A DNA stretch of 64,000 bases from Chitinophagaceae bacterium (GTDB lineage: Bacteria > Bacteroidota > Bacteroidia > Chitinophagales > Chitinophagaceae): the NCBI GenBank assembly GCA_022841365.1, contig JALHRP010000001.1, forward strand, positions 77,445 to 141,444, read 5' to 3'. The translations under genes and the position numbers were made by a program. The notes beneath the pieces were generated by a model. That model worked only from the letters and a program-made list of their open reading frames with translations, was not told where the DNA came from and did not search any database. Positions 51,079-62,300 of this stretch are shown in pieces (position 1 is the first letter of the stretch; every line of letters begins with the position of its first letter).

Positions 51079-54000
51079 ATGACCTTGACGAAACTTGCAA
51101 GAGGAGTTCTCGCTGTGTTCAGTTTATTGCTGGTGACCAATGTGGCACTGGCGCAAACAAGAACCATTACAGGAAAGGTAACTGACTCAAAAGGAGATGC
51201 AGTTCCTTCAGCTACTGTAACAGCAAAGGGATCCAAAAATTCAACTACAACAGCATCTGATGGATCTTTCAGACTGTCTGTTCCAACCGGTGCTACAACT
51301 CTGGTTATTTCTTCTGTTGGTTTTGCAACACAGGAAGTAAGTATTTCCGGAAAAGATGATGTATCCGTATCTCTCGAAACAAACAATGCTGCTTTGAATG
51401 AAGTAGTGGTAATTGGTTACGGTACCCGTAAAGTAAAAGACTTAACAGGTTCTGTTGCCAACATTACACCCAAGGATTTTAACAAGGGCCAGATCAGTAC
51501 TCCTGATCAATTATTACAAGGCCGCACTCCAGGTGTGTTGATCACTCCTTCAAGCGGTCAGCCCGGTGCTGCTGCAACCATCAACATCCGTGGTACTGCA
51601 TCTATTCGTGGTAACCAGGAGCCGCTGTATGTAATTGATGGTGTTCCTATCTCAAACGGTGGTACAGTTGGTAGTGCAAGCGGTGTGGAAGGTAGTTCTA
51701 CTCCATTGAACCCGTTGATGTTTATCAACCCCAACGACATTGAAAGCATGGTTGTTTTAAAAGACGCATCGGCTGCAGCTATTTATGGTGCAAGAGGTGC
51801 AAATGGTGTTATCCTTATCACTACCAAATCAGGTAAGGGTGGTAAAAAAGGACAGTTTACATTTGGTGCCAATACAAGTATTGCAACTACAGCTAAAAGA
51901 TATGATCTGTTAGGACCAAGTGAATTTTTGGCTGCAGCAAGACAGGCAAATATTGATGGCGGTTCCGATCCGGCTGCTGCTGCTATTGCTGTTCAGGCTT
52001 TAGATGGCGGAGCAAATACAGATTGGCAGGATGAGATTTTCAGAACTGCTTTTTCTCAAAACTTCAACCTTGGTTATGGTTTCAATACCAAAACAACCAA
52101 TGTTCGCTTGAGCGGTTCTTACGATAACCAGGAAGGTATTGTTCGTAACAGCAGTTTAAAGCGTGCAACCATCCGTGCAAATGCTTCTCAGAAATTTTTG
52201 AATGATAAGTTGAAATTTGATCTGGCTACTACTTTCTCAAACTCCCGTAATGAATATCCGCCGTTAAGTAACAACGCAGGTTTCCAGGGAAGTTTGCTGG
52301 GTGCAGCTCTTCAATTTAACCCTACCTACCCGGTAAAAAATCCCAATGGATCTTTCTTCCAGCCGGGAGATCAGCGTAATCCTTCACAGATGCTTGCTTA
52401 TTTTGAAGATAAGGATAACATCAACCGTTTCCTTACCAGTTTAACAGGCACCTACCAGATCACCAAAGGATTATCCTATAAAGTGGTGTTTGGATATGAC
52501 ATGTTAAATACTGAGCGTACTGCATTCTCAGATCCACGTTTGGGCGCAAATGCCTATGGTGGAACTGTTTTTTATTCAGTGCCTAACGGACCTTCAGAAA
52601 ATCTGAACAACCCCATTTTTGGAAATGGCAGAACAACCCGCCAGAACAACGAATTACGTTCAACTTTATTAGAGCAATATGTTACTTGGGACAGAGACTT
52701 CCAGAAGCATTCATTTAATATAGTGGGTGGTTATTCTTATCAAAGCTTCCAGAATGAGTACAAGCAAAAAGTTGGCTGGGGCTTAAACACACCTGTTGTA
52801 AATCCAGGTGATGTATTTATCAAGAACTTCGACAACTTTAAAAACTACAGAGACCTGTTTCCCGGCTTTGATAGAAATGAATTACAGTCATTTTTTGGTC
52901 GTGTAAACTATAGTTTTGACAACAAATACTACCTTACTGCAACAGTAAGGGTGGATGGTTCATCTAAATTCGGTGCCAATAACAGATATGGTACATTCCC
53001 TGCCTTTGCTGCTAAATGGAAACTCAGCAATGAAAAATTTGCTGAAAGAAGCATTGCTAAATGGTTCAATGAGTTCAGCTTAAGAGCTAACTATGGTATC
53101 ATTGGTAGCCAGGATGGTCTTGCATCTTATGGTGCCGTTCGTTTAGGATTTGCATATCCTGCGTTTGGTACAAACCCTGCAGGTAACGCTTTCCAGCAGG
53201 ACGAGAACAAAGATCTTAAATGGGAGCAGGCAGCTACTACAGGCGTAGGTCTCGACTTCACAACAAAGAACAGTCGTTTATCAGGTACAATTGATTATTT
53301 CTACACTGAGCGTAAAAACCTGTTGGTACTTGATTATGTACCGGGCGGATTTTCTGCAACAGCACGTTTATTTGCAAACTTGCCCGGCATCGTGGTTAAC
53401 AAAGGCTGGGAGTTTAGTTTAAATTATAAAATCCTTCAAGGAAGGAAATTTAACTGGGAAATAAGCGGTAACCTTACAAAGATCTCAAATGAATACAGAG
53501 ACTTACCAAACCCAATCATTACAGGTGCTGTAAGCGGACAAGGTTTAACAGGTGCGTATGCACAAACATTTGTTGCAGGTCAGCCATTGTTTACATGGTC
53601 TATGCCGGTGTTCCAGGGCTTTGACGGTAATGGTAATGCACGTTATGAAAAAGGTGCAGCTAACCAATTAGCAGGAACAGCTTTACCTAACATGTTTGCA
53701 GGTTTAACCAACAACTTTAGTTTGGGTAACTGGAATCTGAGCGTATTTCTTAATGCAGTTACAGGGTTTAAAGTGTATGACAATACATCGAATGCCTTGT
53801 TCTTAAAAGGTAGTTTGAGAAACGGCCGTAACGTTACCACTTCAGTAGCAAACAGCAATGAGAATCCATTTAACCCCGGAAGTGTTTCTACAAGATTCCT
53901 GCATAATGGAGACTTTATTCGTCTTGCGAACGTTAACTTAAGCTATACATTTAATCTGGAGAGCAAAGTCATTCGTTCGCTTTCCGTGTTTGCATCTGGC

Positions 54001-54150
54001 CAGAACCTTGCGTTATTTACCAAGTATCCGGGTTTAGATCCTGAGGTGAACGTTGATAAACAAATTGCCGGTGTTCCTTCACGTGGTTTTGATTACACAC
54101 AATATCCAAGACCAAGAGTAGTTACAGTTGGAGTGAACCTTGCATTTTAA
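51079..54150 (+). CDS. SusC/RagA family TonB-dependent outer-membrane transporter
   Basis: A 1023-residue glycan importer. The signal peptide ends at LAQ (about 29), a carboxypeptidase-regulatory domain follows (about 30-110, TITGKVTDSKGDAVPSATV), then the SusC signature NEVVVIGYGTRKVKDLTGSV, the plug (LYVIDGVPIS, SAAAIYGARGANGVILI) and a beta-barrel ending in aromatic Phe (GVNLAF). It pairs with the SusD lipoprotein 28 bp downstream to form the bipartite transporter, and it is under the LacI operator. Confidence 0.95.
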   Translation: MTLTKLARGVLAVFSLLLVTNVALAQTRTITGKVTDSKGDAVPSATVTAKGSKNSTTTASDGSFRLSVPTGATTLVISSVGFATQEVSISGKDDVSVSLETNNAALNEVVVIGYGTRKVKDLTGSVANITPKDFNKGQISTPDQLLQGRTPGVLITPSSGQPGAAATINIRGTASIRGNQEPLYVIDGVPISNGGTVGSASGVEGSSTPLNPLMFINPNDIESMVVLKDASAAAIYGARGANGVILITTKSGKGGKKGQFTFGANTSIATTAKRYDLLGPSEFLAAARQANIDGGSDPAAAAIAVQALDGGANTDWQDEIFRTAFSQNFNLGYGFNTKTTNVRLSGSYDNQEGIVRNSSLKRATIRANASQKFLNDKLKFDLATTFSNSRNEYPPLSNNAGFQGSLLGAALQFNPTYPVKNPNGSFFQPGDQRNPSQMLAYFEDKDNINRFLTSLTGTYQITKGLSYKVVFGYDMLNTERTAFSDPRLGANAYGGTVFYSVPNGPSENLNNPIFGNGRTTRQNNELRSTLLEQYVTWDRDFQKHSFNIVGGYSYQSFQNEYKQKVGWGLNTPVVNPGDVFIKNFDNFKNYRDLFPGFDRNELQSFFGRVNYSFDNKYYLTATVRVDGSSKFGANNRYGTFPAFAAKWKLSNEKFAERSIAKWFNEFSLRANYGIIGSQDGLASYGAVRLGFAYPAFGTNPAGNAFQQDENKDLKWEQAATTGVGLDFTTKNSRLSGTIDYFYTERKNLLVLDYVPGGFSATARLFANLPGIVVNKGWEFSLNYKILQGRKFNWEISGNLTKISNEYRDLPNPIITGAVSGQGLTGAYAQTFVAGQPLFTWSMPVFQGFDGNGNARYEKGAANQLAGTALPNMFAGLTNNFSLGNWNLSVFLNAVTGFKVYDNTSNALFLKGSLRNGRNVTTSVANSNENPFNPGSVSTRFLHNGDFIRLANVNLSYTFNLESKVIRSLSVFASGQNLALFTKYPGLDPEVNVDKQIAGVPSRGFDYTQYPRPRVVTVGVNLAF

Positions 54151-54178
54151 AATTTGTTAAATAAATAAATTGTCTATA

Positions 54179-55747
54179 ATGAAAACATTTTCCAAAATTT
54201 TTACAGTAAGCACTCTGTTCAGCTCTATGCTGCTTGCGGCTTCTTGTAATATTGATCCTGAATTGGGCGCCAATAATGTGGTGCTTCCTCCTCCAACAGA
54301 GGGTGCACCTGCTGCGCCATCCATCGGAGCGGTTTATTCTCAATTAAATAATCTGGTGGGCCAGTATGGATACCAGGCCTTGCAGGAGCACTCAACGGAT
54401 GAGTTGCTCGGACCAACACGTGGTACAGACTGGGACGACTTTGGTACATGGCGTCGTCTGCACCTGCACACATGGGGCCCCGATCACAACCAGATCAACG
54501 ATGTATGGAGCCAGGTAAACGGTGCTCTTTTCCAAACAACACTTGCAGCTGAGTTATTAACCGGTCAGGCGAAGGCAGAAGGCCAATTCCTCCGTTCATA
54601 CTTCAGAATGATTTCTGCTGATCTGTTTGGTGTAGTTCAGTCAAGACCTGCTACTGCCCCATCAAGAGGAATTCCGGATGTATTACCACGGGCTGCTGCT
54701 ATTGATGTTATTATTACCGAATTAGAATCTGCTGTTGCCGGCTTGCCTGCATTTAACGGTACTAACAGAAGTGTAGCTACCAAAGAAGCTGCATGGGCTT
54801 TACTTGCAAAATGTTATTTAAACAAAGCGGTATACAAAGCAAGTCCTACCACTCCTGCAGGTCCTTATACGTTTGCTGCAGCAGATATGAACAAGGTGAT
54901 TCAGTATTGCGATTTAATTGATGCAAATCCGTTACTGGAAATTGATGCCAACTACTGGGATAACTTTAAATGGGATAACGGAACCGCTTCTTCAGAAAAC
55001 ATTTTCGTAAGAAAAAACAGTGATGGTATCAACGTGGTATGGGCTACTAACATGGGTGGCCACTACAACCAAACGCCAAGCGGATGGAATGGTTTTACTA
55101 CTCTTTCAAACTTCTATGATAGTTTCGAAGACGGTGATACAAGAAAAGGTATTGTTCTGCCCGGTTACACTTCTCAAACAGGTATCAAAACAGGTTTTCA
55201 AATTGGTCAGGTAAGAGGCCCTCAGGGTCAGCGAATTGGTAATCCAATTGTTGATTTACAAGACAGAAGTGGTAACCCGCTTATTTTTACCAGAAATGTT
55301 AGCCCTTTCTTCAACAGTGAAGTAACAGGTATTCGTACAAATAAATTTCCTCTTGATCCATCAACCATTAATGACGGTGGCTGGGGTAGTGCGAATGATT
55401 TTCCTTTCTTCCGTTTTGCTGATGTTCGCTTAATGAAAGCTGAAGCTATCTTAAGAGGTGGTACTGCTACAGGCGGTGAAACTGTTTTAAGTATTGTTAA
55501 CAGTATTCGTTTAATACGTGGTGCAGCATTAATGGGAGCAACTCCTACAGCACCTCAATTACTTGCAGAGCGTGGTCGTGAAATTTATCTGGAAGGATGG
55601 AGAAGAAATGATTTGATCCGTTTCGGAGCATTTAACAATCCTACACAGGGTCGTTCAGCTGCTTCTGAAGGATACAAAGTTGTTTATCCAATCCCAACAA
55701 TTGCACTTTCATCGAACCCGAATCTGAAACAAAACTTCGGTTATTAG
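54179..55747 (+). CDS. SusD/RagB family substrate-binding lipoprotein
   Basis: About 522 residues from ATG 54179; the frame extends back to a TTG at 54170, but the ATG gives a clean lipoprotein signal MKTFSKIFTVSTLFSSMLLA followed by Cys in AASCN. SusD proteins sit on SusC and capture oligosaccharides. Visible signatures are the N-terminal helical region and the C-terminal FPFFRFADVRLMKAEAIL and ERGREIYLEGWRRNDLIRF. It ends at a terminator hairpin. Confidence 0.94.
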   Translation: MKTFSKIFTVSTLFSSMLLAASCNIDPELGANNVVLPPPTEGAPAAPSIGAVYSQLNNLVGQYGYQALQEHSTDELLGPTRGTDWDDFGTWRRLHLHTWGPDHNQINDVWSQVNGALFQTTLAAELLTGQAKAEGQFLRSYFRMISADLFGVVQSRPATAPSRGIPDVLPRAAAIDVIITELESAVAGLPAFNGTNRSVATKEAAWALLAKCYLNKAVYKASPTTPAGPYTFAAADMNKVIQYCDLIDANPLLEIDANYWDNFKWDNGTASSENIFVRKNSDGINVVWATNMGGHYNQTPSGWNGFTTLSNFYDSFEDGDTRKGIVLPGYTSQTGIKTGFQIGQVRGPQGQRIGNPIVDLQDRSGNPLIFTRNVSPFFNSEVTGIRTNKFPLDPSTINDGGWGSANDFPFFRFADVRLMKAEAILRGGTATGGETVLSIVNSIRLIRGAALMGATPTAPQLLAERGREIYLEGWRRNDLIRFGAFNNPTQGRSAASEGYKVVYPIPTIALSSNPNLKQNFGY

Positions 55748-55769
55748 TTTTTATCATAATCAATAGGGA

Positions 55770-55802
55770 AGAGGTCGCTATTTTTAGCGGCCTCCTTTTT
55801 TA
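55770..55802 (+). terminator. Terminator after SusD
   Basis: GAGGTCGCTA (55771-55780) pairs with TAGCGGCCTC (55785-55794) around a short T loop, followed by CTTTTTTT. It separates the SusCD pair from the VCBS genes, although read-through is possible. The next 180 bp (55803-55995) show only a weak TGTATTTG near 55938 as a possible promoter box. Confidence 0.85.
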
Positions 55803-55995
55803 TGTTGTTATTTTTTTGGCATTCTTTATAACAATCATTTATCCTGAAGACGAATACAAAAGACAGTTCTGTTGAAATGTTCAAGCAGCAAATCATCATA
55901 ACATATCTGTCATAAAATAACAGTACTTAAAGAGATGCCATTGTATTTGTATGGCGCTTTTCATTTAACTTGAGCAGCCGATGATTTTATTAAAC

Positions 55996-58900
55996 ATGAA
56001 ACATAAGTCTTCTCTTTTCTTGCTGTTCATTTGCAGCCTGGTGTCATGTAATCAAACAAAAAAAGACCGGTTGTTTGAACAGGAAAAAAACTCCGGTATT
56101 GTATTTACAAACAACATTGAATCTTCTGATGCGAATAATGTATTCAAGTACCGGAATTTTTATAACGGTGGCGGCGTAGCTGCAGGCGATTTAAACAACG
56201 ATGGTTTGCCCGAAGTTTTTTTTACTGCCAACAATGGTGATAACAAACTCTTTTTAAACAAAAGCAATTTTAAATTTGAAGACATTACTGCCAAAGCAGG
56301 CTTGAATAATAAAGGAAGGTGGAGCACAGGTATTGTGTTTGCAGATATTAATGCAGACGGATGGCTCGATATTTATGTATGCAACGCAGGGAATATGATG
56401 GAGCCTGCATTAAGAAAAAACCAGCTTTACATCAACAACAAGAACCTAACTTTTACGGAGCAGGCAGCTGCATATGGTTTGGATAATGATGGGTATTCTA
56501 CACACGCCTCTTTTTTTGATTATGATCTGGATGGCGATCTTGATTGTTTTCTGGTGAATAACAGTCCAATGCCGGTAAACAGTTTTAATTATGCCAACAT
56601 GCGTGATTTGCCTGCAAACGAATGGCAGGTAAAAGATTTTTTAAAAGGAGGAGGCGATCATTTTTATAAAAATGAAAACGGAAAATTTACGGAGGTAACA
56701 AAGCAGGTGGGGCTGCATGGTAGTTTAATCAGCTTGGGATTGGGAGTAACTGTGGGTGATGTTAATGGGGATCATTATCCGGATGTGTATGTAAGCAACG
56801 ATTTTTTTGAAAGGGATTATCTCTACATCAATCAGCAAAACGGAACGTTTAAAGACGAATTTGAAACCTGGATACAGCACAGCAGTTTATCATCTATGGG
56901 GGCAGACATGGGCGACATCAACAACGATGGCTTTCCCGATATTTTTACAACAGATATGCTGCCCGATGATGATTACCGCTTAAAAGCAAATTCATCTTTT
57001 GAAGGCTACGAGGTGTTTCAGCAAAAACTAAATCTTGGATTTTATTATCAGTTTACACAAAATGCATTGCAGGTAAATAACCGCAACGGACAATTTCTTG
57101 AAACAGGTTTTTACAGCGGTGTTGCTGCCAGCGACTGGAGCTGGGGCGCTTTAATGTTTGATGCAGACAATGATGGGCTAACTGATATTTATGTGTGCAA
57201 CGGCATTTATCATGATGTAACTGATCAGGATTTTATTGATTTTTTTGCCGATGAAGTGATGCAGCAAATGGCATTACGTGGTAAGAAAGAAGACGTAAAT
57301 AATATCATTAAACGAATGCCATCGAACCCGATACCCAATAACCTGTTTCATAACAAAGGCAACCTTCGTTTCGAAAACACAGCAACTGAATGGGGACTCA
57401 ATCAGCCTTCTTTTTCTAACGGTGCTGTTTATGCGGATGTAGATAATGACGGCGATCTGGATTTGCTGGTGAACAATGTAAACATGGATGCATTTGTGTA
57501 CCGGAATACCAGCCGTGAAAAAAATCAAAATAATTACATCAGCATCCGGCTGAAAGATAAAGCACCCAACAGCTTTGCTGTAGGAAGCAGTATTAAAGCA
57601 TACACAGGTAACAAGATTATTTCAAGAGAAGTGATTCCTGCAAGAGGGTTTCAGTCAAGTGTAGATTATGTACAAACCATCGGGCTTGGAAAAAGCAATG
57701 CCGATTCATTGGTTATTACATGGCCCGACAGAACAGTTACCGTAATACAACAACCTGCCATCAATCAATTGCATGTAATTGAAAAAGGATTGGCAGCCAA
57801 ACAACAGATCCAAACCGTAAACATTGCAACTGCATTATTTGCAAAAAAAGATTCATCTTTTGAATCGCATAAAGAAGATGACTATGTTGATTTTTTTATT
57901 GAACGCAATATTCCGTTCATGCTTTCAAAACAGGGTCCTAAAGCTGCTGTTGGAGATGTAAACGCCGATGGGTTAGATGATCTGTTTATTGGCGGAGCAA
58001 AAGGACAGGCTTCGCAACTCTATCTGCAAACAGCAAACGGGTTTATAAAAAAAGAAATTCCTGATTTTAAAACCTATACGTTTAACGATATTACAGCCAC
58101 GCTCTTCTTCGATTGTGATAAAGATGGCGATCTTGATTTGTTTGCAGGCGGTGGTGGCAATTTTGCAAACGCATCATCAGGAGTGTTTCAAAACTTTTTG
58201 TACATCAACGATGGTAAAGGGTTGTTTACACTTAAACGTGGTGCTATTCCTCCATCATTAACCAACTGTGGTTCTGTAACAGCACTTGATTTCAACGAAG
58301 ATGGGTTGCAGGATCTATTTGTGGGCAGCAGAAGTGAACCGCAATCTTACGGACAAACACCCCGTAGTTTTTTATTAAAAAATAAAGGCGATGGAAGTTT
58401 TGAAGATGTAACTGCTGAGATAGCACCGGTATTAGAAACGCCCGGTATGATTACAGCATCAGCAGTTGCCGATGTAAATGGCGATGGCAAACCTGAGTTG
58501 ATTGTTACCGGCGACTGGATGCACACAAAGATTTACAGTATCAGCAAAACAAAAATTGAAGAGCTTACATCAACCGGGCTTGAACAGTATGCAGGTTGGT
58601 GGCAGTCACTTAAAATTGCCGATGTTGATAAAGACGGGGACATGGATTTGATTCTTGCAAACATGGGCGAAAACTTTTACCTGCAGGCAAATGCACAACA
58701 CCCGGCCGGTTTGTATGTGTACGATTTTGATCAGAACGGTATGCAGGAAAAAGTACTGAGCAGAACGGTGAATACGAGAGAGGTGCCTGTATTTATGCGA
58801 AGAGAGATGGCCGATCAGATTCCATCACTTAAAAAGCAAAATCTGAAACACAGCGATTATGCAAAACAAACAGTGCAGGATTTGTTTGGCAATAATTTAT

Positions 58901-59304
58901 CTAAGGCAAAGAAATTAACGGTTAATTATACGGCCACTTCTATTGCGTACAACAATGGTAAGGCATCGTTTACAGTTAAACCATTACCGGTAGAGGTGCA
59001 GCTTTCCAGTGTACATGCTGTTGAAGTAACAGATATCAACAAGGATGGCTATCCAGATTTACTCATGGCAGGAAACTTCTTTGATCTGCAACCGCAACTT
59101 TGCCGGCTCGATGCAAGCTATGGGCATGTACTCATCAATGATCAGAAGGGAGGGTATACTGTAATGCCGATGAAGTCAACAGGCATACGATTACCCGGGC
59201 AAACAAGAGATATTATTTCCTTTCGCTTCAGCAATCAAACAAACTATTTATTTCTGGTGAATAACAGCACACCTGTTTGGTATCAATTAAAGAATGTAAA
59301 GTAA
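55996..59304 (+). CDS. VCBS/ASPIC-repeat lipoprotein, first gene
   Basis: About 1102 residues from ATG 55996; an ATG at 55981 adds five residues before the signal. The start MKHKSSLFLLFICSLVSC gives a lipobox at SC. Several FG-GAP/VCBS calcium motifs of the DxNxDGxxD kind appear (DLNNDGLPEVF, DINADGWLDIYV, DYDLDGDLDCF), forming a propeller, and the ASPIC/UnbV block (IPARGFQSSVDYVQTIGLG) lies in the middle (about 535-565). Such proteins sit on the cell surface next to SusCD pairs; their task in glycan use is unknown. The next gene overlaps by one base (TAATG). Confidence 0.88.
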   Translation: MKHKSSLFLLFICSLVSCNQTKKDRLFEQEKNSGIVFTNNIESSDANNVFKYRNFYNGGGVAAGDLNNDGLPEVFFTANNGDNKLFLNKSNFKFEDITAKAGLNNKGRWSTGIVFADINADGWLDIYVCNAGNMMEPALRKNQLYINNKNLTFTEQAAAYGLDNDGYSTHASFFDYDLDGDLDCFLVNNSPMPVNSFNYANMRDLPANEWQVKDFLKGGGDHFYKNENGKFTEVTKQVGLHGSLISLGLGVTVGDVNGDHYPDVYVSNDFFERDYLYINQQNGTFKDEFETWIQHSSLSSMGADMGDINNDGFPDIFTTDMLPDDDYRLKANSSFEGYEVFQQKLNLGFYYQFTQNALQVNNRNGQFLETGFYSGVAASDWSWGALMFDADNDGLTDIYVCNGIYHDVTDQDFIDFFADEVMQQMALRGKKEDVNNIIKRMPSNPIPNNLFHNKGNLRFENTATEWGLNQPSFSNGAVYADVDNDGDLDLLVNNVNMDAFVYRNTSREKNQNNYISIRLKDKAPNSFAVGSSIKAYTGNKIISREVIPARGFQSSVDYVQTIGLGKSNADSLVITWPDRTVTVIQQPAINQLHVIEKGLAAKQQIQTVNIATALFAKKDSSFESHKEDDYVDFFIERNIPFMLSKQGPKAAVGDVNADGLDDLFIGGAKGQASQLYLQTANGFIKKEIPDFKTYTFNDITATLFFDCDKDGDLDLFAGGGGNFANASSGVFQNFLYINDGKGLFTLKRGAIPPSLTNCGSVTALDFNEDGLQDLFVGSRSEPQSYGQTPRSFLLKNKGDGSFEDVTAEIAPVLETPGMITASAVADVNGDGKPELIVTGDWMHTKIYSISKTKIEELTSTGLEQYAGWWQSLKIADVDKDGDMDLILANMGENFYLQANAQHPAGLYVYDFDQNGMQEKVLSRTVNTREVPVFMRREMADQIPSLKKQNLKHSDYAKQTVQDLFGNNLSKAKKLTVNYTATSIAYNNGKASFTVKPLPVEVQLSSVHAVEVTDINKDGYPDLLMAGNFFDLQPQLCRLDASYGHVLINDQKGGYTVMPMKSTGIRLPGQTRDIISFRFSNQTNYLFLVNNSTPVWYQLKNVK

Positions 59305-62300
59305 TGCAGAAGGCAGCGCACATGATATTTTCCGCACTGATGCTCATGCTGGTCTGTGGATGCAGGCAGAAAAAATCTGCTTTATTTGAAGTGCTGAATA
59401 CTTCTGAAACAGGGATTACATTCAGCAATGAGCTGAAGCCAACTCCGCAGTTTAATTTGTTTTCTTACATGTACTATTACAATGGTGCAGGAGCCGGTGC
59501 AGGTGATTTTAATAATGACGGGTTGATTGATTTATTTTTTGCCGCCAATCAATCGCAAAATAAACTTTTCATCAACAAGGGAAATCTAAGGTTTCAGGAT
59601 ATAACATCAGAAGCAGCGATACCTGCAGACAGTGCATGGAGCACAGGTGTTTCAATTGTTGATATTAATAACGACGGACTGCTGGATATTTATGTATGTC
59701 GTGTTGGTAATTTTAAAATACTGAAGGGTAAAAATCAGTTACTTGTTTGCAAGGGAATAAATAAAGGGGGAGTTCCTTTTTACAAAGATGAAGCTGCTGA
59801 TTATGGTCTTGATTTTTCAGGTTTCAGTACACAGGCAGCTTTTTTTGATTATGATCTGGATGGTGATCTGGATGTTTTTTTATTAAACCATTCGGTAAAT
59901 CATGATGGCAACTATGCGCCACGAATCAACTTTGTAAATACATACGACTCACTTGCCGGACAAAAATTTTACAGAAACGACCGGGTAATTAAAAACGGGC
60001 AACAGAAAACTTACTTTACAGATGTTACGAAAGAAACGGGAATTAATGGCAGCAGAATTGGATATGGACTGGGCGTAGTGGTGAGCGATGTGAACATGGA
60101 CGGATGGCCTGATTTTTATGTAGGAAATGATTTTCACGAAAATGATTATCTCTATATCAATCAAAAAAACGGAACATTCAAAGATGAAGGAACCGAACAG
60201 TTGATGCATACCAGTCAGTTCAGCATGGGGGTAGATGCAGCTGATATAACTAATGATGGATTGCCCGATCTTATTTCGATGGATATGCTGCCGTATGATC
60301 CATACATGATACGGCGCTCACTGGCAGAGGATGATTATATCTACTTCAACGAAAAAAGAAAATACGGTTATCATTATCAGTATGCACGCAATAATCTGCA
60401 ATGGAACAGAGGTAACGGCAAGTTTACCGAAGCAGGTCAGTATGCCAATGTATATGCAACTGACTGGAGCTGGGCAGCATTATGGATGGATTTTGATAAT
60501 GACGGTTTGAAAGATTTATTTGTAAGCAATGGCATTCCCAAACGAATGAACGACATTGACTATGTCAACTTTGTTTCAAACGACGACTTGCAGCAAAAAC
60601 TCCGCAGCAATACACTCGAGGAAAAAGATATGAAGCTGGTGGAGAAATTTCCCGAGATAAAAGTGCCCAATCATTTTTTCAGAAACAACGGCAATCTCTC
60701 CTTTTCAAATTTAACTGACAGTATACCTAATCAGCCCCCCACTTTTTCAAACGGAACAGTGTATGCCGATTTAGATAATGACGGCGATCTGGATCTGGTG
60801 GTAAACAATATTAATGATGAAGCAGTTGTGTATAAAAACAAATCAAATGATGCGAAGCAACAATCATTTGCATCAGTGGTATTAACGGGCGACAGCAGTA
60901 ACCGAAATGCTGTGGGTGCAAAAATAGTTTTGTTTACAGGAAATGAAATCCGCTCGTTTGAAAACAACCCGGTACATGGTTTTCTCAGCAGCATGCAGGT
61001 ACCAGTGCACATTGGATTGGCGGCAACAACCATTGATTCTGCTTTTGTTGTTTGGCCCGATAACAGTTTTCAGAAAGTTGAACTTGTAAAAGATACCATT
61101 AACCGCTTTTCATACAGAAAGGGACTACCTGTGTTTGATTACTCCATCATTACATCATGGAATAGAAAACAAATCGCTGTTCAGGACATTAGTTTACAAA
61201 TAAAGTTCAGTTATCAGCATACAGAAAATCAGTTCAACGAATTTGACCGTGAGCCTTTGATGCCACATATGGTTTCAACAGAAGGTCCTGCTTTGGCTGT
61301 TGCAGATATTAATCACGACGGATTGCAGGATGTGTTCATTGGTTCATCAAAAGGAAATCACCCTTCAGTGATGTTGCAAACTGCGAACGGAACGTTCACA
61401 GAGTTAAAACAAACACAATTACTACAGGATAGTATGTGGGAGCATGTTGATGCAGTATGGGCCGATGTAAACAATGATACACATGTTGATCTGTTAATAG
61501 CAACAGGTGGCAATGAATACTATGGAGCCGATGAACATTTACTGCCGCTCTTATATTTGAACAACGGGAAAGGAAATCTTACACGCAAAACAGATGCATT
61601 TACAGGAATTGATGTAACACAATCAACCATTATTCCGTTTGATATAAACAAAGATGGGTTTACAGATCTGTTCATTGCCGGAAGAGCTGTTCCGTGGGAG
61701 TATGGTACAACACCCGGATCGTATTTATTGCAGAACGATGGAACAGGAAAGTTTACTGATGTTACAAAACGTTATGCTGAAGAATTGCTGAACCCAGGTA
61801 TGGTAACAGATGCAAAGCTGATTGATGTAAATAAAGATGGAGCAGAAGATTTACTCCTCAGTTATGAATGGGGTGGTATTGATGTATTCTTACGCAGAGA
61901 AAACAAATTTGTGAAACAGTCGGTTACAAATACTAGTGGTTGGTGGGGCAGCCTGCTTCCTTTTGATGCAGATGGAGATGGTGATATAGATGTGCTGGCA
62001 ACCAATTATGGTCTTAACACAAAATTGAAAACAACCGAACAGCAACCAGTTAAATTATACCATCATGATTTTGACGGTAACGGAAGAAAGGAACAACTGC
62101 TCACATACTATTTACAAAACAAAGAAATTCCTTTTGCCACAAAAATGGATCTGGAAAAACAAGTGCCCGCTCTGAAGAAGCAATTTTTATATGCAGAAGA
62201 CTTTGCAAATGCTACACTCAATGATTTGTTTGGTACAGAGAAGTTGAAACAGGCAAAGCTCCTAACCGTTACACAGTTTGCACATACATTATTCATCAAT